From the NCBI GenBank assembly GCA_030425505.1, contig JAUIAB010000009.1, positions 44,347-108,346 of the forward strand: a DNA stretch of 64,000 nucleotides, read 5' to 3'. The notes under the pieces were generated by a model, which was not told where the DNA came from, ran no database searches, and was given only the letters and a program-made list of their open reading frames with translations. The position numbers were made by a program, and so were the translations under genes. Below, in pieces: positions 1 through 9,236 of the stretch (positions are counted from its first letter, which is position 1; every line of letters starts with the position of its first letter). The DNA comes from Bacteroidia bacterium (GTDB taxonomy: Bacteria; Bacteroidota; Bacteroidia; Cytophagales; Flammeovirgaceae).

Positions 1-74
1 TGGAATTGGCTTGAGTAATTATGCATTAGTAACTTAAACCTCAATGTGTTGGCAAATAATATAAATTTGTTTGG

Positions 75-1280
75 TTAAGGCTCAACTTTTACTACAAGCA
101 TATCACCATTGCTATTTTTAGCTGATTTTGTAAAGCCAGCAATTACAATCTTGTGATCTTTAGTTTCACAAAGATCATACCCTCTCTGTTCGTTAGGTCC
201 GCCTAGATTCCTTTTCCAAAACAGTTTACCCTTAGAGTCAAACTTGACTAATAGAATATCTAAGCCTTCCGTACTAATGTTTTGACCTTCTTCATTCGAT
301 TGCCAAACATCTACATACCCAGTAAGAAGGAAGTTTTGATCTTCTGTTTGAATGATACTAAAAGCTTCATCGGTACTTAAGTCTCCATATACCCTGAACC
401 ATTCTTGGAACCCTTTATTATTGGTTTTTACCACCCATGCATCTAAACTTCCCTCTGCAAAGGTGTATGAATACCCACCGATAATGTATTCATCGTCTTT
501 TGTTTTAACAATAGCATTTACCATTTCATTATCTCCTCCGCCAAGGGTGTTTTCCCAGAGCTTATTGCCCTTTACATCTACAGATAAAAGCCAAACATCC
601 CACTTTCCTCTTCCAAAAGACTCTGTATTGGCAGCAATGGTATAGCCTTGCTCGGTTTTAACTAAGTCCTTACCCTCTTCGTTACTATTGCCTCCATAAA
701 CTTTTTCCCAAAGTTTATTCCCCTCACTATCAATTTCTAAAAGAATAACATTACTAATTGGATTTTCTGACTCTAAATCTAGTACATTACCGACAATGGT
801 ATATCCCTTAGAGTGAGATTCAACAATTGCATTAGCTTTTTCTATCTTAAGCTCATCCCCATAGGTTTTACTCCACTCCTCCACTCCTTTTTTATTTAGT
901 TTTAAGATCCACATGTCATGCATCTCTGGAGATCTATCAAACGAATCAGAATTTCCCGCAATAATAAACCCCCCGTCTTTGGTTTGGATAATATCTTGAA
1001 CCTCTTCCGTTCCATCACCTCCTATTTTTTGTTCCCAAATTAATGTTCCATCACTAGAAAGCTTTAGAATATGTAAATCAGTATTTCCAACTTCCCCTGA
1101 AGAAGATCTACCAAGGACTAAAATAGAATTATCTTGTAGTGCTAGTACTTTTTTTGCCTCATCAAAACGACTACCGCCAAATACCTTTCTAAATAAGATT
1201 TTTTGATTGCCTTGCGCTTGTAATTCAGGACAACTAGAATAGAGTAGCAATGCAAGTATTATATAAATTGATTTTCTCAT
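75..1280 (-). CDS. Secreted beta-propeller-like repeat protein
   Basis: 401 aa with an N-terminal signal peptide (about residues 1-22, hydrophobic core then AQG). The rest is about seven repeats of roughly 50 residues built around a W-x-x-x-x-G-G turn, a D-G-G-(F/Y)-I-I-A-G strand and a closing W-x-L-K/W-V-V-K strand. This resembles delta-60/outer-membrane propeller repeats of Bacteroidota. I infer an exported, possibly surface, propeller of unknown ligand. There are no catalytic motifs and no C-terminal sorting domain. The start ATG directly follows a copy of a dispersed hairpin repeat (1284-1374), so its leader or promoter is repeat-derived. It is transcribed away from the symporter at 1800. 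Confidence 0.75.
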   Translation of the reverse strand: MRKSIYIILALLLYSSCPELQAQGNQKILFRKVFGGSRFDEAKKVLALQDNSILVLGRSSSGEVGNTDLHILKLSSDGTLIWEQKIGGDGTEEVQDIIQTKDGGFIIAGNSDSFDRSPEMHDMWILKLNKKGVEEWSKTYGDELKIEKANAIVESHSKGYTIVGNVLDLESENPISNVILLEIDSEGNKLWEKVYGGNSNEEGKDLVKTEQGYTIAANTESFGRGKWDVWLLSVDVKGNKLWENTLGGGDNEMVNAIVKTKDDEYIIGGYSYTFAEGSLDAWVVKTNNKGFQEWFRVYGDLSTDEAFSIIQTEDQNFLLTGYVDVWQSNEEGQNISTEGLDILLVKFDSKGKLFWKRNLGGPNEQRGYDLCETKDHKIVIAGFTKSAKNSNGDMLVVKVEP

Positions 1281-1283
1281 CCG

Positions 1284-1374
1284 TTTAAAAATTATGACAT
1301 GCCTAATTTGTTTGGCACACAGTTAATCATTGCTTTGTGTGTGTCTCCATTTTAAATCAGACATGGTCTGTTCA
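1284..1374 (-). repeat. Dispersed hairpin repeat, copy A
   Basis: About 90 bp, read on the minus strand, ending 3 bases before the ATG of the 75-1280 gene. It shares with copies B (18047-18138) and C (14192-14280) a block containing catgtctgatttaaaat, then an inverted pair (gacacaca / tgtgtgcc), then a gtca-aattt tail. The inverted pair would form a stem of about 9 bp around a 12-14 nt loop. It may be a MITE-like repeat or a leader RNA element. Confidence 0.75.
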
Positions 1375-1799
1375 TCCAAAAAGTATTTCTTCTACAACTG
1401 CTTACATAGAATCTATGAAATAATTCTATAAAAAATAAGGGTAAGTATCTGGTAATCAGAGGAAAAATGCACCCTTTTATAAAATTAGCTAACAGATTCT
1501 ACATAAATGATAAATAAATGTTTTAGTTTCTACAAGCCTAACAAAATTAAAACGGAAAAGATGTTTTAATATTTAATTTCAGAAAATAATATTTATGACC
1601 ATTCTCATTAAACGCATTAAAGGTTATATATTAAATGTAAAAAGTAATATTTATGTTTTTAAACATTACTTTGGTATTAACTTGAAGAAAAATACAGAGT
1701 CTCTATAAAAAATACAGTGGGATGAATAGTTCAGCTAAATAATAGTAAGTGTTTTGAAAGAGGCTGATTAATAAGAACTAAAGGTCTTTGAATAAGAAT
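1375..1799. other. AT-rich intergenic region, no gene seen
   Basis: About 425 bases between the divergent propeller gene and the symporter. It is very A+T rich, with no ORF of convincing composition, no tRNA and no clear terminator. It must hold the symporter promoter, but I could not fix a convincing TTTG/TAnnTTTG pair. Nothing else is seen. Confidence 0.6.
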
Positions 1800-3290
1800 A
1801 TGACTAAAGATAAATTTAGTGGAAGGTGGGGGTTTGTGTTTGCTACCTTGGGTATGGCAATCGGGGCAGGAAACCTTTGGAGATTCCCAAGGCTTGCAGG
1901 ACAGTATGGTGGTAGTTTTATATTACTTTGGCTTCTTTTCTTACTTATTTGGTCTATCCCAATTCTTTTATGTGAGTTTGCTATAGGTAAAAGGTTTAGA
2001 AAAAGTGTAATTAGCTCTTTTGGTCTTTTTGCAGGCAAAAAATACGTATGGATGGGTGTTTTTATTACACTTTGTACCTTAGGAATCACCTTTTATTATT
2101 CTACAGTAACCGCTTGGGGGTTAAGGTATATAGGCTTCTTCTTTACAACTATCTTTCAGGATAGCCAAGGTGTTTGGGAATCCGGTTTTTTTGAAAACTA
2201 TTGGAAAGGTGTTTCTAACTATAGCTTGGCAACCATACTTGCTCAAGTCGTATCTATAGTTTTAGCTTGCTTTATTCTCTACAGAGGAATTCAGAAAGGT
2301 CTTGAAAAAGCAAACCGAATACTCATTCCTTTTCTTTTTATAATGCTTATTATTATTGCTATTTCTTCTTTAACCAGAGAGAATGGTATGGAAGGATTGA
2401 AATATATGTTTGCTGTAGATTTATCTCATTTTCAAAACCCAAAAGTTTGGATAGAAGCATTATCTCAGTCGGCCTGGTCAACAGGAGCAGGCTGGGGTTT
2501 GATGATTACCCTGTCTTCATATACTAGGAAAAACGAAGACGTGACACTTAACACTTTCATTGGTGGATTTGGAAATAATTTTGCTTCTATTTTGGCAGGA
2601 GTTGCCATTTTACCCTCTGTTTTTGCATTGTCAGAAAACTCTTCAATGGCGATTGAATACCTTGGAAAGGGAAACCAGGGACTTACATTTAATATCATCC
2701 CGATGCTTTTTTTAAGTATCAAAGGAGGGTCTTTTTTAGGGTTAACTTTCTTCCTTGCTTTTTTTGTAGCTGCTTTTAGCTCTCTTTTGGCTTTAACCGA
2801 GTTGATGCTTAAAACGCTTATGGATTTAGGCTTTAACCGTCATAGAGCTGCACTAACTACAGCCGGAGCATGTATCCTTTTTGGATTTCCTTCAGCTTAT
2901 AGCTTAGATTTCTTTTCCAACCAAGATTGGGTATGGGGAATAGGCCTGGTCGTTTCAGGGTTATTTATTGTTTTTGCAGTAGTAAAGGAGGGTGCTATCT
3001 CCTTTAAAATGAAGTGGATAGACCCAGGATCTGATTTTAAATTAAATAACCTTTTCTTTAAGATCGCCTTATTGCTAAATATTCCATCTGCTATTATACT
3101 GATTTACTGGTGGTTGTCAAGAGGATATTCTCAACACCCTTGGTTTGATAGGAATAATAACTGGAACTTATTTGATGTTTATAGTAATGCTACGGTAATT
3201 ACCCAATGGGGCATTTTAATTTTAGCTGGATTACTACTAAATAATGTTATTTATAGAGTCTTTGTATCCAATAAATATAGTGATAGCTAG
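1800..3290 (+). CDS. Sodium:neurotransmitter symporter (SNF/NSS) family transporter
   Basis: About 496 aa and 11-12 hydrophobic segments, the usual bacterial NSS size. The N-terminus has the family signature: a W-G-F-x-x-A-x-L-G-x-A-I-G-x-G-N-x-W-R-F-P motif in TM1 (near residue 12), which forms the unwound Na+/substrate site. TM6 carries S-x-G-x-G-W (around 225). It probably imports an amino acid with Na+ across the inner membrane; the substrate cannot be told. A TTG at 1788 is an alternative start four codons upstream, and ATG 1800 is preferred. It is monocistronic. Its stop codon overlaps a possible 29-aa membrane peptide on the other strand. Confidence 0.92.
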   Translation: MTKDKFSGRWGFVFATLGMAIGAGNLWRFPRLAGQYGGSFILLWLLFLLIWSIPILLCEFAIGKRFRKSVISSFGLFAGKKYVWMGVFITLCTLGITFYYSTVTAWGLRYIGFFFTTIFQDSQGVWESGFFENYWKGVSNYSLATILAQVVSIVLACFILYRGIQKGLEKANRILIPFLFIMLIIIAISSLTRENGMEGLKYMFAVDLSHFQNPKVWIEALSQSAWSTGAGWGLMITLSSYTRKNEDVTLNTFIGGFGNNFASILAGVAILPSVFALSENSSMAIEYLGKGNQGLTFNIIPMLFLSIKGGSFLGLTFFLAFFVAAFSSLLALTELMLKTLMDLGFNRHRAALTTAGACILFGFPSAYSLDFFSNQDWVWGIGLVVSGLFIVFAVVKEGAISFKMKWIDPGSDFKLNNLFFKIALLLNIPSAIILIYWWLSRGYSQHPWFDRNNNWNLFDVYSNATVITQWGILILAGLLLNNVIYRVFVSNKYSDS

Positions 3291-3376
3291 CGCTTTTCTT
3301 TTCTTTCAAGAAAGAAACCTACAGCTGCAGAGCCTACTAATAAAATAACGAAAAATGCTATTGCTATTATACCCAT
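3287..3376 (-). CDS. Possible 29-aa single-pass membrane peptide
   Basis: An ATG-to-TAG reading frame encodes about 20 hydrophobic residues followed by a charged tail rich in E, R and K (ending ERKEKR). It converges on the symporter gene, overlapping its stop codon by a few bases. Some NSS transporters (MetP/MetS type) have a tiny membrane subunit, but those are encoded on the same strand. The similarity here is only size and topology. It could be chance. Confidence 0.3.
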   Translation of the reverse strand: MGIIAIAFFVILLVGSAAVGFFLERKEKR

Positions 3377-3455
3377 GTTCTATTGATCTAAGTTTATATG
3401 CAAAGAAGAAAATTTGCTTTTGAAATTGCAAGTACACTCAATAGATATAGAAAGT

Positions 3456-3629
3456 TTATTTAAGGTAATTTTTTTGAATATTCATAATACTTTTTTCTTC
3501 TAATTGATAAAGGTATATATTGGGTTTTTTGAGATCTTGATAGGGAAGGTTGTACTTTTGTAAAAGCTTTACCATTTGAGAGTAAATCTTTTCGTCATTC
3601 CGATCAACTCTTTTAAAAGTTTCTGACAT
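3456..3629 (-). pseudogene. Possible GNAT acetyltransferase N-terminal fragment
   Basis: 57 codons from ATG 3629. The peptide has a pattern like the first helix-loop of ArsN2-like GNAT proteins (a helix with M-x-x-L-L, then N-L-P, then D-L, then a strand Y-L-Y-Q-L-E-E), and then stops without the acetyl-CoA-binding part. The open frame extends upstream to 3728, but that part has no GNAT-like pattern. It lies beside other decayed genes. Assignment is weak; a real small protein is possible. Confidence 0.3.
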
Positions 3630-3837
3630 TTTGAAATTTATAGCAAGTGTTATGCAAATTGTGGTGACAAACACTCCCTGTTCTTTAACCCTATAAATGG
3701 GTCCCTTATTTTTTCCCAATCGAATCAATAAATTGCTCTGTTTTTAGATATTGCAAGTCCTTTTTCAATGTATGAATTTGAAAATGAGATATCTATTATT
3801 TATCCACAAATTATCTGTTTATATAGTGGAGTGGAAG

Positions 3838-3935
3838 CTGTTTTTGTAGACTTTATTAGAATTCACCTCATATCTAACTGCAATGATTGCATCTAAATTG
3901 TAGAACGTAGTCTTATATGTTTTTCCAGTTTCAAG
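3838..3935 (-). pseudogene. RhuM-family fragment (remnant 2)
   Basis: Minus-strand translation of this stretch gives TTFYNLDAIIAVRYEVNS, which matches the core of the RhuM family (Y-N-L-D-x-I-I-x-V-G-Y-x-V-x-S), including the intact RhuM at 40,991-42,028 in this window. The frame ends shortly after in an unrelated tail and stop. It is a second, separate copy of the same core found at 4051-4395, so at least two RhuM-like genes have decayed here. Confidence 0.6.
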
Positions 3936-4050
3936 CTACGCATATACCGTTGGGAAAAACACTCTTCAAATGAAAGGGGCTTAATGCCCTCTAAGAATAA
4001 ACCAGATTTTATATGCATTGACTGTTGCATTTGGCTTTTTATTAAGTTCA

Positions 4051-4395
4051 TTATGAGTTTTTGGCTGTCCATTTTCTGAATTCTATACCGACAGGAGATT
4101 TTACATGGTAACCTACGGAGATGATCATATCAAGATTATACAAGGATGTTTTCCTTGTTACTTCTCTAATACCCTCAATTTGAACTTAGCGGACTTCTTG
4201 CCAAGTTGATTCCCTATCAAGTTCGCCTTCACCATAGATATTTTTGATGCGTTCTCCTAGCTTTTCCGAGCAAACTCATAATCTGCTGTTCAGTAGTCCA
4301 AACAGTGTCATGCTTACCATCAAGAATTACCTGAAAATCATCAGACCCATCTTTAGATCTAAAGACAATTAATTCATTGTTGGAAGTTTCAGGAA
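4051..4395 (-). pseudogene. RhuM-family pseudogene (remnant 1), frameshifted
   Basis: Reading the minus strand from about 4395 gives an N-terminus with V-I-L-D-G-K-H-D-T-V-W-T-T-E-Q, like RhuM V-x-L-x-x-E-T-V-W-L-T-Q. After a frameshift near 4250 it continues IKNIYGEGELDRESTWQEVR, then an in-frame stop, then YNLDMIISVGYHVKS and F-R-K-W. The order and spacing follow the intact RhuM at 40,991. It is broken by at least one frameshift and one stop, and the C-terminal half is missing. It is clearly non-functional. Confidence 0.7.
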
Positions 4396-4561
4396 GATTC
4401 ATCTTTCAAATTTACAACTTGCAGAAATTAAGCACAACGGTTTCAGCTATGAAACGGTGGGGTTTAGAACTTCGTCACAGTCCGCCTACGGAATACTTAG
4501 AAAGTAGAAGCGAACCAACTTACCGAAAAACCCTATGTTTTATAGCCAGTGTTGTAGCTAG

Positions 4562-5212
4562 TTATTTTCTTCTATTTGCTTGAATAGTTGTTAATCTAAG
4601 CGTGGCGTGTTTTTTATGAAATGCGTAAAAATTATTTTTTATCGCCTCGTCAGTTAACTCATATTCTGTTTGATTGTCCCTTTGTTTTGGAAACATGTCT
4701 TCTTTAATGTCGATTTGGAATTCTTTCATAAATTTCTCCACGAGTTCTTTGAACGTAGGAGAGTAGTGGTCGACATCACAATTATTAAAAGTTATTTTCT
4801 GATTGGAAACTTCACAAATCGAGACACTCTTATTTCTAAAACGGGCTGTTTTAAATTCGATAATCTGGGGCTGAACAATCAACCTAAGAGCCGATGAAAA
4901 TGCTCTTTTCAAATCTGGTTTTGAAATTCGATCAATATAGTATGATATGTCAGTAGTCGAATCGTCTTTTCTAAGAATCTGAAAAGCTCTATTTCTTTTA
5001 TATTTTCTAGGTACTATTCTTTGAATCGCTTTGATTCCAATGCCTGATTTATATGTCCATTCATGGTGAAAGAGTTTAAAATATTCAACCATAAACTCAA
5101 ATTGTTCTTGATTTAAAAAAGAGTTTATGCTATTGTCGTAAAGAATTTCTTTCGCTTTTGCCTGTACATCTTTCTTGGAGCTGAAAGTGTTATCATTTAT
5201 TTTATAAGTCAT
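4562..5212 (-). CDS. DUF3223 (DCL-like) protein with HNH-like tail
   Basis: 216 aa. The N-terminal ~90 residues fit the DUF3223/DCL fold: a short substrate-like loop, a helix, then F-K-L-F-H-H-E-W-x-x-K-S-G-x-G-I. The C-terminal part has D-V-D-H-Y-S-P-x-F-x-E-L-V near 146-158 and a later F-H-K-K-H-A-T-L-R-L near 197-206. That is the H...N/H layout of HNH-type nucleases in this family. It is probably a nucleic-acid-acting protein, possibly a nuclease of phage or defence origin. It sits next to decayed RhuM genes, and a perfect 11-bp hairpin lies 34 bases upstream of its ATG. Confidence 0.7.
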   Translation of the reverse strand: MTYKINDNTFSSKKDVQAKAKEILYDNSINSFLNQEQFEFMVEYFKLFHHEWTYKSGIGIKAIQRIVPRKYKRNRAFQILRKDDSTTDISYYIDRISKPDLKRAFSSALRLIVQPQIIEFKTARFRNKSVSICEVSNQKITFNNCDVDHYSPTFKELVEKFMKEFQIDIKEDMFPKQRDNQTEYELTDEAIKNNFYAFHKKHATLRLTTIQANRRK

Positions 5213-5245
5213 AGGTGAGTATTTTGGCTTAATTGGCTACAACTA

Positions 5246-5273
5246 CTGGATAAAGAGAGTCTTCTTTATCCAG
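5246..5273. repeat. Perfect 11-bp inverted repeat (hairpin)
   Basis: ctggataaaga (5246-5256) pairs with tctttatccag (5263-5273) around a 6-nt loop. It lies in the leader of the DUF3223 gene on the minus strand. There is no T-tract on either side, so it does not look like a simple terminator. It could be an operator or a leader structure. Confidence 0.6.
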
Positions 5274-5431
5274 CAAATACTAGTTAAAAGTAATATTTCC
5301 ATTCGAAAAACATTAATCTAACTTCCTCCACCAACTACTAGTTTCATGTAACCATTAGAAATCATATAAGACCTACAAGACACTTTTTAGTTTAGACCTA
5401 TTAACCTAACCCCTCTATGACCCAAAAACCA

Positions 5432-6121
5432 TTAATCATCTATTCCGATGTAGGATAATACGTAGTAGGCAAGCATTACTAGAGAACCAAGTGCAGCAAC
5501 AAAATAGGTCATAGCAGCCCATTTGAGGGCATCTTTAGCCATCTTGTGCTCATCAGAGGTAACAATATTTCTTTCTGTAACCCAGGCTAAAGCACGTTTG
5601 CTGGCATCTAACTCTACAGGTAGAGTAACTATACTAAAAAGAGTAATAACGGAATAACAAGCAATTATTACCAGCAAGACTATTTTGTAAGGCAATGCGA
5701 AAAAGAAAAGTCCTCCGAAAATACTTGCAATGAATATGAAGTTGATAATTTTAGCGCTGATGCTTTGAACAGGTACTAGAGTAGATCTAAACTCTAGCAT
5801 ACTATACGCTTTAGCATGCTGTACTGCGTGACCACATTCGTGAGCAGCAACGGCAACGGCAGCTGCGCTTCTTCCATGATACACTTCCTCGCTTAAGTTT
5901 ACCGTTTTATTCCCAGGGTTGTAATGATCTGTCAATTTTCCTTGCACACAGGTTATTTGCACATCATTAATTCCATTGTCTCTAAGCATCATTTGGGCAG
6001 CTTCAGCACCACTTATGCCAGACTGCAAACCAATTTTGGAGTACTTTCTAAACTTATTTTTTAGCCTGCTATTAACGATAAAACCTATAACAGCAAATAC
6101 GACTATGATGAGTATTAACAT
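5432..6121 (-). CDS. Neutral zinc metallopeptidase (YugP-like)
   Basis: 229 aa with an N-terminal membrane helix, then a globular domain holding the HExxH-type motif H-E-C-G-H-A-V-Q-H (near residue 94), whose two histidines and glutamate would bind and activate Zn2+. Two or three more membrane segments follow, and the length matches the Zn_peptidase_2/YugP family. It is probably an inner-membrane protease; its substrates are unknown even in relatives. It lies 26 bases downstream of the heptose nucleotidyltransferase gene on the same strand, so it may be the last gene of that short operon. Confidence 0.88.
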   Translation of the reverse strand: MLILIIVVFAVIGFIVNSRLKNKFRKYSKIGLQSGISGAEAAQMMLRDNGINDVQITCVQGKLTDHYNPGNKTVNLSEEVYHGRSAAAVAVAAHECGHAVQHAKAYSMLEFRSTLVPVQSISAKIINFIFIASIFGGLFFFALPYKIVLLVIIACYSVITLFSIVTLPVELDASKRALAWVTERNIVTSDEHKMAKDALKWAAMTYFVAALGSLVMLAYYVLSYIGIDD

Positions 6122-6147
6122 AATTTTTAGCTTTTATTAATTTGACA

Positions 6148-6633
6148 CTAATTACTTTTTATTTTCTCTATAACAGAAGAAGTAGAAAAACCCTCCACTA
6201 AGTCAATGGTTTTCACTTCCCCTCCAGAGCTAATAACAAAATCTGCACCAACTATATTCTCTATTTTATAGTCACTTCCCTTTATTAAAACATCTGGTTT
6301 CACAAACTGGATGAGTGACTCCGGAGTATCCTCCTCAAACAATACTACAGCATCTACAAAACCTAAAGCAGCAATAACTCTGGCTCGAGCATACTCACTA
6401 TTAATAGGGCGGTTTTCACCTTTTAGTCTTTTTATCGAAGCGTCTGTGTTTACCGCTACTATTAGCTTATCACCCTGATTACGAGATTTTTCTAAGTAGT
6501 CTATATGGCCTAAATGCAGGATATCAAAGCAGCCATTGGTAAAAACAACTTTAAGGTTTAGTCTTTTCCAAGCCTCTCTTTGCTCTAGTAAAGTGTCTTT
6601 CAATACTATTTTTGATTCTGTTTTAGAACTCAT
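6148..6633 (-). CDS. rfaE2: D-glycero-beta-D-manno-heptose 1-phosphate adenylyltransferase
   Basis: 161 aa, the size of the stand-alone nucleotidyltransferase half of HldE. It shows the cytidylyltransferase motif F-T-N-G-C-F-D-I-L-H-L-G-H (near 31-43), a signature H-x-G-H that binds the nucleotide phosphates, and L-I-K-G-S-D-Y further on. It transfers AMP to heptose 1-phosphate on the way to ADP-heptose for LPS cores. The gene starts inside the end of the upstream flippase-like gene (ATGA overlap, 6630-6633), showing translational coupling. The kinase half is not in this window. Confidence 0.88.
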   Translation of the reverse strand: MSSKTESKIVLKDTLLEQREAWKRLNLKVVFTNGCFDILHLGHIDYLEKSRNQGDKLIVAVNTDASIKRLKGENRPINSEYARARVIAALGFVDAVVLFEEDTPESLIQFVKPDVLIKGSDYKIENIVGADFVISSGGEVKTIDLVEGFSTSSVIEKIKSN

Positions 6634-7670
6634 GTAGAAGTAGGGAAAAATGTTGTTTTAATAAACCCATATACAAAAGCTAAGCCTCCAAAAAAAGCAA
6701 TAGAGACAACATGGGATGCATGCATTATTAATGCAAAAACGGCAGCATTTTCCTGGTTAAGACTGTATGCGGACAAAGTGGCAGCAACAAAGAAATGAAA
6801 AGAACCAATCCCTCCAGGTGTGGGAATGGCAACGCCCAACCCTCCCATAATCATTACGCTGAGAGCTGCTATTTTAGGTAGATTTTCTGCATCAGGGTAG
6901 CTGTAGAAAAGTACAAACGTCATTGCAAAATAAAACACCCATATAAGCGCAGTGTATAATAAATAGCGAAAGACCTCTCTTTTTTCTAGGGTCATTAGAG
7001 TAAAAACACCTTCTTTAAATCCAAGAAGTATACTTCTCAGTTTTTGAGTGGTAACTTTCCTTTTTGCATATAAAAAGTATAAGAGAACAAAAAAAGCTAC
7101 TATTATTAGAATAAAGAGTAGTGTATAAATACTTGTAAAAGAAAAGTTATTAATCAGCTCACCGAAAAAAGTGCTTAGGTAAGTGATAGAATTTTGAACA
7201 AGCGGAAAGAGTTTATCCGCTTCTAAAAATATAACCATAGCGCTTACAAGAAATAAGCAAATAGTGTCTATTACTCTTTCTGTTACTACTGTTCCAAATG
7301 CTTTTTGAACAGGGACACCGGAAAGCCTATTTAAAACGGTACATCTGGCAACCTCACCGACCCTAGGTAAGAATATATTTACAAAATAACCACTTAAGAG
7401 TGCTATGTAAGCATGGAATGTAGTCGTAGATGCGCCCAATGGTTTAATACTGATAACCCATCGAAGGCTTCTAACCCAATGGCTTATCAACGCTATTAAA
7501 ACGGATACTAGAACCCATGTAAAATCAACTTTTTTTAAGAGATTGAAAAAAGTGTCTTTGCCAATATTTCCATATACTTTATCTGATAAGAAAAAAGCAA
7601 TAAGTATGAAAATAATGTAAAGAGAAGACCTTTTTAAAAATTGTAAAATATTGAATTTTTTCTTGGTCAA
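6630..7670 (-). CDS. Flippase-like lysylphosphatidylglycerol synthase-TM (UPF0104) membrane protein
   Basis: 346 aa with about eight transmembrane helices. It carries family hallmarks: R-S-L-R-W (around 68), then an F-L-P-R-V-G-E-x-x-R motif (around 99-108), and near the C-terminus G-G-L-G-V-A-I-P-T-P-G-G-I-G. Members lacking the C-terminal LPG synthase domain are thought to move lipids or lipid-linked sugars. Coupling to the heptose gene downstream suggests an envelope role, which is inference. Confidence 0.85.
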   Translation of the reverse strand: MTKKKFNILQFLKRSSLYIIFILIAFFLSDKVYGNIGKDTFFNLLKKVDFTWVLVSVLIALISHWVRSLRWVISIKPLGASTTTFHAYIALLSGYFVNIFLPRVGEVARCTVLNRLSGVPVQKAFGTVVTERVIDTICLFLVSAMVIFLEADKLFPLVQNSITYLSTFFGELINNFSFTSIYTLLFILIIVAFFVLLYFLYAKRKVTTQKLRSILLGFKEGVFTLMTLEKREVFRYLLYTALIWVFYFAMTFVLFYSYPDAENLPKIAALSVMIMGGLGVAIPTPGGIGSFHFFVAATLSAYSLNQENAAVFALIMHASHVVSIAFFGGLAFVYGFIKTTFFPTST

Positions 7671-7756
7671 CTCTTAAATAGGGTGAGGTTTATTGTCTTT
7701 ATCTGGAAAAACTAAATAAAACTTATAAGTGTCTTAACTCAATAATTTACTTATGG

Positions 7757-9055
7757 TTATACGGTTTGCGCATCATCAAAGTCTTCTAAGTAATCTGCTA
7801 CCCTTCTCACAAACATTCCTCCAAGAGCTCCATCTACTACTCTGTGGTCGTAGGAATGGGATAAAAACATAAACTGTCTAATGCCAATCATATCTCCTTG
7901 AGATGTTTCTATAACAGCTGGCTTTTTCTTTATTGCTCCAAAAGCCATTATGCCTACTTGCGGTTGCATTATGATTGGAGTTCCTAATACATTACCAAAA
8001 GTTCCGACATTAGAAATGGTATATGTTCCTCCAGATAGTTCATCTGGCTTTAGCTTATTTTCTCTTGCTCTACTAGCTAATTCATTCACTTTTATGGCTA
8101 ACCCTGATAAGCTTAATAAGTCAGCATTGTGGATTACCGGGACTATCAAATTGCCACTTGGTAGAGCTACTGCCATACCTACATTTATGTTTTTCTTTTT
8201 TATAATCCTGTCTCCATCTACCGAAATGTTCATCATAGGGAAATCCTGAAGAGCTTTTACGATAGCATGAATGAATAATGGGGTAAAAGTAAAAGACTGC
8301 CCTTGCTTGCTTTTAAAGCCATTTTTGATCTTATTCCTCCAAGATACCAGCTTAGTTAAATCTGCTTCAACGAAAGAGGTAACATGCGGAGAGGTTCTCT
8401 TTGAGTCCACCATCCTTTGAGCAATCATCTTTCTCATCCGATCCATTTCGATCACCTCATCCCCTCCAGATATAGAAACAGAAGGAAATTGGGTTGTAGC
8501 AGAGCCCATTGCGTTATTTTGGAAAGATCCTTTGCTTCTATTTGCAACGTAGCTGAGAATATCTTTTTTCGTTACTCGATTATCTTTTCCAGTGCCAGGT
8601 ATTTGGTTTAATTCTTCAATAGAAATCCCTTCTTCTTTGGCAATGGTATTTACAAGAGGAGAAAAGAAACCGTTATTTGATCCTTTACCAAGGGTAAAGT
8701 CTTTACTATTATCTACTGTACTTTTAACCTCAGTAATTGGCTTTTTCTCTTCTTGCGAAGCAGCAATTTCTTGCTCTTTTTCAGGAAAGTCATTTGTTTC
8801 TTCAACTTCCTCACCCTCTATTTCAATTTTTGCTATAGGATTTCCGACAGGAACGACATCTCCTTCTTTTACTAGTATTTCTTTGAGTACACCACCATGA
8901 GTTGCTGGTACTTCTGTGTCTACCTTATCTGTCGCTACCTCTAAAACAGATTCATCTTGCTCAATCGTTTCACCTTCTTTTTTCAGCCAGCTAAGGACTG
9001 TCCCTTCCATCACACTCTCGCCCATTTTAGGCATTACCATTTCAACAATTGCCAT
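7757..9055 (-). CDS. 2-oxo acid dehydrogenase E2 (dihydrolipoamide acyltransferase)
   Basis: 432 aa in standard E2 order: a lipoyl domain (about 1-80) with the carrier lysine in E-V-A-T-D-K-V-D, a Glu-rich linker, a peripheral subunit-binding domain (about 130-170, S-P-L-V...I-P-G-T-G...V-T-K-K-D), and a catalytic domain ending in S-Y-D-H-R-V-V-D-G-A with the active-site His and Asp. It transfers an acyl group to CoA. The exact complex (pyruvate or branched-chain) cannot be told. The E1-beta partner is 10 kb away at 19,272, and neither E1-alpha nor E3 is in the window. Confidence 0.93.
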   Translation of the reverse strand: MAIVEMVMPKMGESVMEGTVLSWLKKEGETIEQDESVLEVATDKVDTEVPATHGGVLKEILVKEGDVVPVGNPIAKIEIEGEEVEETNDFPEKEQEIAASQEEKKPITEVKSTVDNSKDFTLGKGSNNGFFSPLVNTIAKEEGISIEELNQIPGTGKDNRVTKKDILSYVANRSKGSFQNNAMGSATTQFPSVSISGGDEVIEMDRMRKMIAQRMVDSKRTSPHVTSFVEADLTKLVSWRNKIKNGFKSKQGQSFTFTPLFIHAIVKALQDFPMMNISVDGDRIIKKKNINVGMAVALPSGNLIVPVIHNADLLSLSGLAIKVNELASRARENKLKPDELSGGTYTISNVGTFGNVLGTPIIMQPQVGIMAFGAIKKKPAVIETSQGDMIGIRQFMFLSHSYDHRVVDGALGGMFVRRVADYLEDFDDAQTV

Positions 9056-9236
9056 AAAAACCAGATTAAATTACTATTTATGGTTGCAAATCTAACAACT
9101 AACGTAGAATCTACAGGATAATTTATAAGTAATATCCACAATTATTGGATAATCAAAATACAGCTATATGCTATTTTGAAGTTAAGTTTTATACTTATAT
9201 GACCTAATTTAGCAGAGTTTCTATCGGTTTGGCTAT

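Noticed and set aside
4377..4583. 68-codon plus-strand frame near the RhuM remnant
   Set aside because: It lies partly antisense to the RhuM pseudogene, and the sequence shows no motif or coding pattern.
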